Shown piece after piece: positions 45,406 through 56,065 of a DNA stretch of 64,000 nt; the stretch's first letter is position 1, and the number at the start of each line of letters is the position of its first letter. The stretch is from contig CAVYEW010000008.1 in assembly GCA_963767645.1 (NCBI GenBank), forward strand, positions 62,001 through 126,000. The letters are read 5' to 3'. Below the pieces are notes generated by a model. It was not told where the DNA came from, did not search any database, and worked only from the letters and a program-made list of their open reading frames with translations. The translations under genes were made by a program, and so were the position numbers. The stretch comes from DATFDN01 sp963767645. GTDB taxonomy: Bacteria > Pseudomonadota > Alphaproteobacteria > Acetobacterales > Acetobacteraceae.

Positions 45406-45900
45406 ATGAACGGCTTCGAAGCGGTTATCGGCCACGGCACGCCGATGCAGATCACCTGGTGGCAGATGTCCATCCGGGCGGTGATCATCTTCGCCTACGG
45501 GGTGATCCTGCTGCGCCTGGCCGGCCAGCGCGCCTTCGGCCGGCAGTCGGCGCTCGACATCGTGCTGACTGTGCTGATCGGCTCGAATCTCAGCCGCGCG
45601 ATGACCGGCGGCTCGCCGTTCCTGCCGACGATGGCCGGATCGGCGGCGCTGGTGCTGCTTTATTACGCCAGTATCCATCTCACCCAACGCTTCGATCTGG
45701 TCGGCTTCCTGCTCAAAGGCCAGCATAGGTACCTGGTGCGCGACGGCAGTGCCGATCCCGCGACCATGCGGCAGGTCGGGATCAGCGAGCGCGACCTGCG
45801 CGAGGCCATGCGGACCGAGGGCGTCGAGGAGTTGAGCGACGTGAAGCTCGCCACGCTGGAGCGGAGCGGCCATGTCAGCGTGGTGAAGCGCAAGGGCTGA
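45406..45900 (+). CDS. DUF421 (YetF/YcaP-like) membrane protein
   Basis: 164 residues from ATG 45406 (MNGFEAVIGHGTPMQITWWQ). Three N-terminal membrane helices (AVIIFAYGVILLRLAG; LDIVLTVLIGSNLSRAM; MAGSAALVLLYYASI) and a cytoplasmic DUF421 domain with RYLVRDGSADPATMRQVGIS and VKLATLERSGHVSVVKR. Function in the family is poorly known. Divergent from thiC. Confidence 0.9.
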   Translation: MNGFEAVIGHGTPMQITWWQMSIRAVIIFAYGVILLRLAGQRAFGRQSALDIVLTVLIGSNLSRAMTGGSPFLPTMAGSAALVLLYYASIHLTQRFDLVGFLLKGQHRYLVRDGSADPATMRQVGISERDLREAMRTEGVEELSDVKLATLERSGHVSVVKRKG

Positions 45901-45959
45901 GCAGTTTGCACCCTGCGATGGGCCTTGTATGGTTCCCCAGCAAGCAAGAGGCGACGCCC

Positions 45960-47114
45960 ATGAACGAGCGGTATCTGCGCAGCGGCATCTTCCTCGCGCC
46001 CTTCCACGCGCTGGAAGAAAACCCGATGATAGCGCTCCAGCGCGACATGGAGCTGATCGAGCACCTGGACCGGCTCGGCTACAACGAGGCCTGGATCGGC
46101 GAGCATCATTCAGGCGGCTTCGAGATCATCGCCTCGCCCGAGGTGTTCATCGCGGCGGCGGCGGAACGGACGCGCCACATCCGCCTAGGCACGGGCGTCG
46201 CCTCGCTCCCGTACCATAATCCGTTCATCCTCGCCGATCGCATGGTGCAGCTCGATTACCAGACCCGCGGGAGGGTGATGTTCGGCGTCGGACCCGGCGC
46301 GCTGGTGCATGACGCGGTAAAGATCGGCGTGCGCCCGGCCGATCAGCGCCGCATGATGAACGAGAGCCTGGACGTGATCGTGCGGCTGCTGCGCGGCGAG
46401 TCGGTCACGGAGCGGACCGATTGGTTCGACCTGCACGGGGCGCGGCTGCAACTGCCTTGCTACACGCGGCCGATGATGGAGCTCGCGGTCGCCTCCTCGC
46501 TATCCCCGGCCGGGGCGCTTGCCTCTGGCCGCCACGGTATCGGCATGCTGTCGATCGGCGGCACCTCGCCCGAGGCGATGGCGCATCACATCAAGAATTG
46601 GGGCACCTACGAAGAACAGGCACGCCTGAACGGCAAGACCGCCGACCGGCGGAACTGGCGGCTGGTGACGCTGTTCCACATCGCCGAGACGCGGGAGAAG
46701 GCGCGCGAGAACGTGCGCTTCGGGCTGGAGAAGTTCGCGCAGTATTTCCGCGACGTCGCGACCTTCCCGATCGTGCCGGCCGGTATCGGCGACGCCTATG
46801 AATGGTTGCTGGAAAACAAATCCGCCTGCATCGGCACGCCGGACGACGCAATCGCGTATCTCGAGGCGCTCTATGAGGGCTCCGGCGGGTTCGGGGTCAT
46901 CACCGAACTTGCGCATAACTGGGCGGACTGGGAGGCGACGAAGCGCCACTATGAGCTGATGGCGCAGTACGTCCATCCGCATTTCCAGGGCAGCCGCACG
47001 CTGCGGACGGAAAGTTACGAATTCGCCCGCGACCGCAGCGAGGAGTATCGCCTCCAGAGCCAGGCGGCAATCCAGGCGGAGATCGACCGGGCGGCGAAGA
47101 AGGCGGCGGAGTAG
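45960..47114 (+). CDS. LLM-class flavin-dependent oxidoreductase (monooxygenase-like)
   Basis: 384 residues from ATG 45960 (MNERYLRSGIFLAPFHALEE). Luciferase-like TIM barrel that uses reduced FMN: GYNEAWIGEHHSGGFEIIASPE, IRLGTGVASLPYHNPFILADRMVQLD and GRVMFGVGPGAL are family landmarks; it is closest in layout to limonene or alkanal monooxygenase-type members. It needs a separate flavin reductase, not seen here. Substrate unknown. A palindromic repeat follows immediately after the stop. Confidence 0.92.
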   Translation: MNERYLRSGIFLAPFHALEENPMIALQRDMELIEHLDRLGYNEAWIGEHHSGGFEIIASPEVFIAAAAERTRHIRLGTGVASLPYHNPFILADRMVQLDYQTRGRVMFGVGPGALVHDAVKIGVRPADQRRMMNESLDVIVRLLRGESVTERTDWFDLHGARLQLPCYTRPMMELAVASSLSPAGALASGRHGIGMLSIGGTSPEAMAHHIKNWGTYEEQARLNGKTADRRNWRLVTLFHIAETREKARENVRFGLEKFAQYFRDVATFPIVPAGIGDAYEWLLENKSACIGTPDDAIAYLEALYEGSGGFGVITELAHNWADWEATKRHYELMAQYVHPHFQGSRTLRTESYEFARDRSEEYRLQSQAAIQAEIDRAAKKAAE

Positions 47115-47115
47115 G

Positions 47116-47205
47116 CACCCCTCCCCCCGGGCCCACTCCCGCAAGGAGAGGGGGGCGGCGCAATCCGCGTCTCAAGATCTCCCCTTCCCTTGCGGGAGGG
47201 TTCGC
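47116..47205. repeat. Second copy of the REP-like palindrome
   Basis: CTCCCGCAAGG (47136-47146) and CCTTGCGGGAG (47188-47198) are exact inverted repeats, flanked by CCCCTCCCCCC and GGAGAGGGGGG. Same arm sequence as the element at 8343-8459. The stop codon of the minus-strand hydrolase (47172) lies inside it. Confidence 0.75.
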
Positions 47206-47972
47206 ACGAACCGCGTGATCTCGGCGATCGTCTGCTCACCAGCCTCCACATGGGGAGCATGTCGCGCCGCCAGCATGACGGTGCGTACGCCTCCTGGAAC
47301 CAAGCGCTCCGCGAGCTGCGCATGCGCCCTTGTGCCGTACGGGTCGTGCTCGCCTTGCAGGATCAGCATCGGAATGCCGATCCGCGCAATGTCGGTGGAC
47401 AGGTCAAAGGCGGCGGGAAAGCCGGGATCGCGCCAGGCTTCGGCCCAGCCCAGAAAAGCAGCGTCAACATCGTCGTGATGGCGCGCAAGCCGGGCGCGGA
47501 GGCCGGCGTCGTACTCGGCCCGGATGACCGCAAGGCTGGAAATGCCGATGTCCTCGACGAAGAAATGCGGCGCCATCAGCGCCAGCCCCAGCACGCGCGG
47601 ATCGGCCACACGCCCGGCATAGATCGCCGCGATGGAGGCGCCATCCGAGTGGCCCACCAGCACGCATCGCCTAACCCGGGCTGCGTCCAGCACCTCGGCA
47701 AGTACATCCAGCGCCTCGCGGTGCATGTAATCGAGCGGGCGCGGCAGGGTGATGCTGTCCGAACGGCCATACCCGAACCGCGAATACGCGAACACGCCGC
47801 AGCCGGTCTCGGCAGCGAGGCGGGCAGGGAAGTCGCGCCATAGGCCGACCGAGCCCAGCCCCTCATGCAGCAGCACGAGGGTCGAAGCGTGCTCGGGCGG
47901 CGGTCCCCACCAGACCGCTTCCAGCCGCCCAGCGGACAGGGTTATGTCCGCGCGCCGGCCCGTGAGGCTCAC
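47172..47972 (-). CDS. Alpha/beta hydrolase
   Basis: 266 residues. Classic fold: oxyanion LLHEGLGSVGLWRDFP, nucleophile elbow VGHSDGAS (Ser near 113), acid in LQGEHDPYG, His in AARHAPHVEAGE. The last eight or so residues (LPQGKGRS) are encoded by the REP-like element, so the original C-terminus was probably replaced. Its ATG overlaps the TGA of the acyl-CoA ligase, implying a shared pathway, perhaps ester or thioester hydrolysis of an aromatic substrate. Confidence 0.92.
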   Translation of the reverse strand: MSLTGRRADITLSAGRLEAVWWGPPPEHASTLVLLHEGLGSVGLWRDFPARLAAETGCGVFAYSRFGYGRSDSITLPRPLDYMHREALDVLAEVLDAARVRRCVLVGHSDGASIAAIYAGRVADPRVLGLALMAPHFFVEDIGISSLAVIRAEYDAGLRARLARHHDDVDAAFLGWAEAWRDPGFPAAFDLSTDIARIGIPMLILQGEHDPYGTRAHAQLAERLVPGGVRTVMLAARHAPHVEAGEQTIAEITRFVRTLPQGKGRS

Positions 47973-49531
47973 CCGAGGTCCCGCAGCTTGAAGCGCTGGA
48001 TCTTGCCGGTGGCGGTCTTGGGCAGGCTTTCCACTACCTCGACCCAGCGCGGATATTTCCAGACGCCGATCGTCGCCTGGACATGGGCCTTCAGCTCCTC
48101 GCCGAGCGTTTCTGCGGCGGCCGCCGGGCAGTCCGGGCGCAGCACGACGAACGCCTTGGGCTTGATCAGACCGTCCTCGTCGGCGTGCCCGACCACCGCT
48201 GCTTCCTGCACGGCCGGGTGCGCGACCAACGCCTCCTCCACCTCGAACGGGGAGACCCAGATGCCGCCGACCTTCATCATGTCGTCGGCGCGGCCGCAGT
48301 AGCGGTAGAAACTATTGGCGAGCACGTAAGTGTCGCCGGTGTGCGTCCACTCGCCGCGGAAGGTCCGTCGCGTCTTGTCGCGCTGGTTCCAGTATCCCTC
48401 GGCGGCGCTGGGGCCACGTACAATCAACTCTCCGGCCTCGCCCTCGGCTACATCCACGCCCGCCGCGTCCACGATCCGCAGCTCATAGCCGGGCACCGGC
48501 TGGCCGGTGCTGCCGTAGCGCACCTGGCCGGGCCGGTTCGAGAGGAAGATGTGCAGCATCTCCGTGCTGCCGAGCCCGTCCAGGATCTCGGTCCCCACCG
48601 TCGCCTCCCAGCGCCGTCCCACCTGTTCGGGAAGCGCCTCGCCGGCCGAGATGCAGCGGCGGAGCCGTGATGATCCAGCGCCGCGCCCCAGCCCGGGATG
48701 CGACAGCAGCCCGGCATACAAGGTCGGCACGCCGCAGAAGATACTCGGCTGGAACCGGCGCATGGTCGCGAGCACCGCATCCGGCGTCGGCCGGTCGGGC
48801 AGCAGGACCGCAGCCGCGCCGACCGACATGGGGAAGGTCATGGCGTTGCCGAGGCCGTACGCGAAGAACAGCTTGGCAGCAGAGAACACCAGGTCGTCGG
48901 CGCGGATGCCGAGCACCTGCGCGCCGTAGGTCTCGGCAGTCGCGCGCAGACTGGCATGGGCATGCCGCACCCCCTTCGGCAGCCCGGTAGAACCCGAGGA
49001 GTAGAACCAGAACCCCGTCTCATCCTCGGAGGCGAGGGTTGGTGCAACGTCCACCCTCCCGTCGGCGAGCAAGGCGGGGAATGCGATTTCTCCATCGCGA
49101 ACCGCAGGAGCACCGCCGTCGACCGCCGCAACGACGACGTGCCGTAAATGGGGCAAGTCGCCGAGCACCGGACGCAGGTTTTCCAGCAACGGCGCCGAGA
49201 CCACCGCCGCCTCGGCCCGGCTGTCGGCCAGCACATAGCCCGTCTGCTCTTGGGTCAGCAGCGTGTTGACCGGCACTGGCACGATCCCGGCACGCAGCGC
49301 CCCCCAGAAAGCGATCGGGAAGTCCACGGTATCCAGCAAAATCAGGGCGATGCGGCGCTCCGGTCCCATGCCGAGCGAACGCAGTGCGGAAGCGAAGCGG
49401 CTGGTCGCGGCGCGCAGTCCGCCATAGGACAAGCGGCGGGTTGGATCGGCGAAGGCCAGCGCCTCGCCGCGCCCGTCCTCGGTGTGCCGGTCGATGAACC
49501 AGCCGACCGCGTTCCCGTTCGCCTTGGCCAT
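47969..49531 (-). CDS. Benzoate-CoA ligase family AMP-forming ligase
   Basis: 520 residues from ATG 49531 (MAKANGNAVGWFIDRHTEDG). ANL superfamily: P-loop FWFYSSGSTGLPKGVRHAH (near 165-183), LDGLGSTEMLHIFLSNRPGQ (A5-type motif matching benzoate-CoA ligases), WTHTGDTYVLANSFYRYCGR and the catalytic Lys in PKTATGKIQRFKLRD. Activates a carboxylate, probably aromatic, to its CoA thioester. First gene of a pair with the alpha/beta hydrolase. No ring-reducing or box genes are nearby, so the pathway is open. Confidence 0.93.
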   Translation of the reverse strand: MAKANGNAVGWFIDRHTEDGRGEALAFADPTRRLSYGGLRAATSRFASALRSLGMGPERRIALILLDTVDFPIAFWGALRAGIVPVPVNTLLTQEQTGYVLADSRAEAAVVSAPLLENLRPVLGDLPHLRHVVVAAVDGGAPAVRDGEIAFPALLADGRVDVAPTLASEDETGFWFYSSGSTGLPKGVRHAHASLRATAETYGAQVLGIRADDLVFSAAKLFFAYGLGNAMTFPMSVGAAAVLLPDRPTPDAVLATMRRFQPSIFCGVPTLYAGLLSHPGLGRGAGSSRLRRCISAGEALPEQVGRRWEATVGTEILDGLGSTEMLHIFLSNRPGQVRYGSTGQPVPGYELRIVDAAGVDVAEGEAGELIVRGPSAAEGYWNQRDKTRRTFRGEWTHTGDTYVLANSFYRYCGRADDMMKVGGIWVSPFEVEEALVAHPAVQEAAVVGHADEDGLIKPKAFVVLRPDCPAAAAETLGEELKAHVQATIGVWKYPRWVEVVESLPKTATGKIQRFKLRDLG

Positions 49532-49575
49532 CACGAACCCTCCCGGTCCGGTTGTCGCCGGGCCGGGGCGCGCGA

Positions 49576-51825
<2,250 letters not shown>

Positions 51826-51907
51826 GCGGCTGGTGCTCCGAGCGGGACGGGTGAACCCAAATGCGGTACGAAGCCGAAAGGTTCCCTGAACCTCCCGCGC
51901 GATGGCA

Positions 51908-52912
51908 TCAGTGCAGGATCTGGTAGTGGATCCGGAGCGTGATCGGCACCGAGGCGGCGGTGTTGGCGGGCAGAGGCGGCAGGCGTGCGTCGCGGAACAC
52001 CCCGAGCGCGGCCATGTCGAGCCATTGCGAGCCGGAAGGCGAGGTCAGTGCCACACGCTCCACCTGCCCGCTGCGCAGCACGACCATATCGAGAACCACG
52101 TCGCCTTGCTGGCCGTTCCGTCCAGCCTGCGGCGGATAATAGCCGTGCCGATCCCACCAGGCAGCGAAGCGGTTGTACCAGTCCGGCCCCACTTCCTTGC
52201 TGTCGGATCGGCCGAATATCCTGGTATCCGCCGCGCCGACGACGCCACTCCCAAGCGAGAGGTCGATGCCGCGACCGGCGCGGCGCCGCGGAGAGGGCGC
52301 CGCTGTCGGGCCGCCTAGGGAGAACGCCATCGGCGCCGGAAAGGTCTGGCGCGGCACGGGAGGCGGCATCGGTACGATCGGCTGGATGGTCAACGGAACG
52401 CGAATTTCGGGTCGGGGCAGGGGAGGTTCGGTCGGCGCGGGGGACAGCGGAATTGCCTCGGGTGCCAGGGCCGGAGGCGGCGGCATGATCGGAAAAGCGG
52501 GGACGATGGCCGACGGCGGAGGCGCGAGGGGTTCCACGGGCACGGCGGCCGGAGGCGACGGCGTCGGCGGCATGGCTGGCGCGGGGGCCGGAGGGGGCGG
52601 TGTCGATGGCGCGGCCGGCGTAGGCGTCGGTGGCGGCGCGGGCGCGGCTTCGGGCGGTGTTGCAGGTGTCGGCTGCGGCTCCGGGGCGGCGACGCTCGGC
52701 TTCGATGCCCCGCCGGAGTCGGGCACCACCTCGAAGGTTGGCGGAGGGAGCCACTCGGGAGGCTCGATTCGGCGGTGCGCCAGCAGGATCGCCAGGGCGA
52801 GCAGGAGCGCGTGAGCCAGGATGGAGATGACAAAGGACGGGGCAAGGCGGCGACGCCTGACCGCCGTGTCCCCGAATCCCTGCCGTGCGAGCGTAGGATT
52901 CTCCGCCGTCAT
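51908..52912 (-). CDS. Second TonB-like protein
   Basis: 334 residues. One membrane helix (SFVISILAHALLLALAILLA, about 26-46), a Pro-rich periplasmic spacer (about 55-190), and a C-terminal TonB-type domain (about 235-334: WWDRHGYYPPQAGRNGQQGD, LDMAALGVFRDARLPPLPA, ITLRIHYQILH). Starts three bases after the stop of the LLM monooxygenase, so it appears to be co-transcribed with hydrolase and monooxygenase genes, an odd setting. No receptor or exbBD is adjacent. Confidence 0.87.
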   Translation of the reverse strand: MTAENPTLARQGFGDTAVRRRRLAPSFVISILAHALLLALAILLAHRRIEPPEWLPPPTFEVVPDSGGASKPSVAAPEPQPTPATPPEAAPAPPPTPTPAAPSTPPPPAPAPAMPPTPSPPAAVPVEPLAPPPSAIVPAFPIMPPPPALAPEAIPLSPAPTEPPLPRPEIRVPLTIQPIVPMPPPVPRQTFPAPMAFSLGGPTAAPSPRRRAGRGIDLSLGSGVVGAADTRIFGRSDSKEVGPDWYNRFAAWWDRHGYYPPQAGRNGQQGDVVLDMVVLRSGQVERVALTSPSGSQWLDMAALGVFRDARLPPLPANTAASVPITLRIHYQILH

Positions 52913-52915
52913 GCC

Positions 52916-54106
52916 CTACTCGGCGGCGATCGCCTCCGGGGCACCAAGCTCGGCGATGCGCGGGGCTACTTCGCGGGCGAAGAGCTTGATGTTCTCGACC
53001 GTGTCCTTGTGGTCGAGCAGACCGCCCTGGCCGAAGAACAGCAGATGCCCGACGCCGCCCATGCGCGCGTTGAAGTCGCGGATTTGCGCGAACACGTCAT
53101 CCGGGGTGCCGGCGAATACGGTGTCGTTCGCCATCAGGTCCTGGACGCTGGCCTCCATCGCATTGATCGGGCGGCCGTTGCGGTCGGCGATGATGCTCTT
53201 GGGCCGCTTGCCCGCCTTCATCGCGGCAACGTTAGCGCCTAGAGAGTTGTAGCCCGGCGGGTTGATGAACGGCTCGGCCACGATGGGCGAGGTCCGCACA
53301 TAACCGGCGATCAGGTCGGCGCGGCGCAGGCCCTCTTCCCGCGTGTGACCCACCCCGACCACGGCGGCATAGGCGAGGCGGTCGGGGCCGGCCTCCCAGC
53401 CCAGTTCGCGGGCCCGCTTGCGGTAGGCGTCGAACATCGGCTTGGCGATGCCGCCGGAGAGCAGCGTGCCGACCACATGCCCCCGCTCGGCCGCCGCTCT
53501 TCCGGTCTCCACGCTAAGCCCTGTCATCCAGATCGGCGGCGTCGGTTGCTGGACGGGTCGGGGCCAAATGTTGACCTGCCGGTAGTGGAAGAACTCGCCT
53601 TCCCAGGAGAACGGCCCGTCGGTGGTGGAGAGCGCCTTGAGGATGAGGTCGTGCGCCTCCCAGTAGCGGCGCATGAGCCGCGCCGGGTTGGAGTTGGCGG
53701 GCGCGATCTCGTATGGCGCCCCTTTCACCAGTCCGAGCTCGGTCCGCCCGCCCGAGAGCACGTCCAGCCAGGCCGCCTCCTCGGCCACGCGCACCGGGTC
53801 CGGGCGGTTGGCGATCGGGTTGCCGAGCGAGAGCAGACGCGCGCGCTTCGTCTCCCGTGCGATGACCGCCAGCGCCATCGGCACCGAGACCGTCATGCAG
53901 GTCGCGGTGCTGTGGTGCTCGTTGACCATGATGTCGAGCCCCTCCTCGTCGCAGAGGGCGAACTCGTCGAGATAGCGGTTGAGCAGGCCGTGCGCGACAT
54001 CAGGATCGACGTTGCCGTTCGGCAGCACCACCCGCATGCTGCCGCGCGCGAGCCCTTCGTCCCAGGCCGGGTGATACGCCATCTCGGAGAAGTACCAGGT
54101 TCGCAT
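52916..54106 (-). CDS. LLM-class flavin-dependent oxidoreductase
   Basis: 396 residues from ATG 54106 (MRTWYFSEMAYHPAWDEGLA); the open frame upstream lacks similarity. Luciferase-like monooxygenase: CDEEGLDIMVNEHHSTATCM, RLLSLGNPIANRPDPVRVAEE and GRTELGLVKGAPYEI; distinct from the LLM enzyme at 45960, with which it shares only the fold. Needs reduced FMN. Lies 17 bases after an alpha/beta hydrolase gene, so the pair may oxidise and hydrolyse one substrate. Confidence 0.92.
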   Translation of the reverse strand: MRTWYFSEMAYHPAWDEGLARGSMRVVLPNGNVDPDVAHGLLNRYLDEFALCDEEGLDIMVNEHHSTATCMTVSVPMALAVIARETKRARLLSLGNPIANRPDPVRVAEEAAWLDVLSGGRTELGLVKGAPYEIAPANSNPARLMRRYWEAHDLILKALSTTDGPFSWEGEFFHYRQVNIWPRPVQQPTPPIWMTGLSVETGRAAAERGHVVGTLLSGGIAKPMFDAYRKRARELGWEAGPDRLAYAAVVGVGHTREEGLRRADLIAGYVRTSPIVAEPFINPPGYNSLGANVAAMKAGKRPKSIIADRNGRPINAMEASVQDLMANDTVFAGTPDDVFAQIRDFNARMGGVGHLLFFGQGGLLDHKDTVENIKLFAREVAPRIAELGAPEAIAAE

Positions 54107-54123
54107 GTGAAGCTGCCTCCGCG

Positions 54124-54897
54124 TCAGGGTCGGTGTGAGAAGGCGCCAACGGCCTCGGCGAAGCGCGCGGGCTGCTCCCAATGCGGGAAGTGGCCGGCAT
54201 CGGCGATCACGTCCAGCCGCGCAGCCGGGATGGAGGCTCGCCATCCCTCACCGTATGCGGGAGTGACGATGCGATCGGCGGCCCCCCAGATCAGCAAGGT
54301 AGGGATGTCGATGCGATGCAGCCAGCGGCGCAGGCGCGGGTTGTGCATGTACGGCTTCCAGCCGAACACCAGCAGCAACTCCCGCCCGCGCGCGATCGCC
54401 GCGAGTTCCTCATCCGATCGCCGCGCGAAGTCGATCCCGCCGCGGCGCGGATTGCTCCAGGAACGCGCAAGGACAGTCTCCTGATCGAGCCCGTGCATGT
54501 CGAGGATGTCGCGGTCGAGCACGCCGCCGAGCTTAATGCCGAGCGGCGCGGCGAGAACCAGCTGAGCGAACCGGCGCGTGTCGCGCACCGCCATCTCCGC
54601 CGCGATCCAGCCGCCGAACCCGGCGCCGGCAAGGATGGCGCCATTCAGGTCGAGCGCCTTGGCGAGGTCGAGATAGAGATAGGCCAGATCGTCGATGCTG
54701 CCGATCCAGTCGGGAAGCGGCTCGCGGCCCCAGCCGGGATGGGTGGGAAGGATCACGCGGAATTGCCGCGCAAGCGGGTCCAACCAGTTCCGATCGGGCG
54801 CAACTCCCTCGCCGGCTTCCAGGAAAAGGAGAGGACGGCCGCTGCCGCATTCCTCGATCTCCAGTCTTGCACCGGCGGCGGTAAGGATCTCGGTCAT
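54124..54897 (-). CDS. Alpha/beta hydrolase-fold protein lacking the usual nucleophile
   Basis: 257 residues from ATG 54897 (MTEILTAAGARLEIEECGSG). The fold is intact (HPGWGREPLPDWIGSIDDL, IPTLLIWGAADRIV with the acid, ADAGHFPHWEQP with the His), but the elbow reads LAGAGFGGW: the nucleophile position (residue 93) is Gly instead of Ser. It may be a non-hydrolytic member, or water-activating as in some C-C-type or cofactor-free enzymes. Directly upstream of the LLM monooxygenase. Confidence 0.88.
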   Translation of the reverse strand: MTEILTAAGARLEIEECGSGRPLLFLEAGEGVAPDRNWLDPLARQFRVILPTHPGWGREPLPDWIGSIDDLAYLYLDLAKALDLNGAILAGAGFGGWIAAEMAVRDTRRFAQLVLAAPLGIKLGGVLDRDILDMHGLDQETVLARSWSNPRRGGIDFARRSDEELAAIARGRELLLVFGWKPYMHNPRLRRWLHRIDIPTLLIWGAADRIVTPAYGEGWRASIPAARLDVIADAGHFPHWEQPARFAEAVGAFSHRP

Positions 54898-55064
54898 GCC
54901 CGCACCCAAGACGCGCAACAGAAGTAACCTTCTTATAAGCTCGTCATGGCCGGGCCAATCCCGAACGCGGCAACACCGTCTCTGACCGGCCGCGCAATGG
55001 CCCCGAAGCGGCCGTCAGATGTCTCGCGTACGGAACCCGGACGTGCCTCGACGTCCGCTTGGGC

Positions 55065-55982
55065 TCATCGCGCCTGCTGGATGGCCGAGAGAATCCACTG
55101 GCCGCCGCGAGCACGGATGAAGGTCCAGAGCTCGGTGGCAATCACGTGCTCGCTCGGGCTGCCGTCGACGATGCGGCCGGTTCCGTCGCGGGTGACGTCG
55201 ATCATGGAGAAGCGCATCGCCACGGTTGCATACTCGCGTCCCTGCTCAGCCCAAGCTTGCGCGAGATCGCCCGAGAGCAACCGAACATCCGTGACCAGGT
55301 TGCGCTCGCCCCGGCTCGCGTAGTCGGCGAGCTGATTGGCGAAGTAGCTGACCATTTCAGGTGTTGCGAGCCGGCGCAGCGCATTCATGTCGCTGCGGCT
55401 CCAGGCATCCTGGACGCCGACCAGGGTCTGCTCGAACGCCTTGTAATCTGCCGGTCCAATCGCCAGCGGAGGCGGGGCCGTGCCGCCGAACCCCATCGGG
55501 CGCGGGCCAGGCGCCGCCCCCTGCATCCGCGAGAACAGGCTTGCTCCGCCGGCGAAGGCGGGACGGCCGCGGTTGCCGCTCAGCAGACGCCACACGAAGC
55601 GGGCGATTAGCACCAGAAGCGCGAGCTGCACCAGGAACCAGAAAAACCCGAACCCGCCGCCGAAGCCGTGGCCGAACAGCATGCTGCCCAGTCCGACGCC
55701 GAGAAGTCCGCCCAGGAACGCGGAGCCGAAGCCTGAGCGGTACGGCGCCCCGTAGGCCGGCATACCAGGAGCCCCGTAGCTCGGCGCCGGGCGAGGGGTG
55801 AAGCTGCGCTCAATGGGTGCGGCCGAGTAAGGCGCGGTGCGCGTGAGGGGGGGCGGGGAGAAGGTGTAGCTGCCCCGGCTTCCCATGGACGCGCCGCCGC
55901 CCGCGCGCGCGAGCGCGAAGCCCGGCTGAAGCGCGAGGCCGAGGGCCGCGACAGCGGCCAGCAGCTGAGAGGAACGGCGCAT
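55065..55982 (-). CDS. Tim44-like domain protein
   Basis: 305 residues. Signal peptide (LLAAVAALGLALQPGFALA), a Gly/Pro/Tyr-rich stretch, Gly-rich and hydrophobic membrane segment (FGSAFLGGLLGVGLGSMLFG and FGFFWFLVQLALLVLIARF, about 86-140), then a C-terminal Tim44/MBA1-like domain (about 175-305: LVGVQDAWSRSDMNALRRLA, ELWTFIRARGGQWILSAIQQ). The bacterial role is uncertain; it probably anchors or assists membrane protein complexes. Confidence 0.9.
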   Translation of the reverse strand: MRRSSQLLAAVAALGLALQPGFALARAGGGASMGSRGSYTFSPPPLTRTAPYSAAPIERSFTPRPAPSYGAPGMPAYGAPYRSGFGSAFLGGLLGVGLGSMLFGHGFGGGFGFFWFLVQLALLVLIARFVWRLLSGNRGRPAFAGGASLFSRMQGAAPGPRPMGFGGTAPPPLAIGPADYKAFEQTLVGVQDAWSRSDMNALRRLATPEMVSYFANQLADYASRGERNLVTDVRLLSGDLAQAWAEQGREYATVAMRFSMIDVTRDGTGRIVDGSPSEHVIATELWTFIRARGGQWILSAIQQAR

Positions 55983-56065
55983 GGGAGTCGCTCATCCGTG
56001 ATTGCACGGGGGATATGGGGCGTTTCGACCGCGCAAGCTAGGGGAGCGCTCGGCGCGCAGGACGG

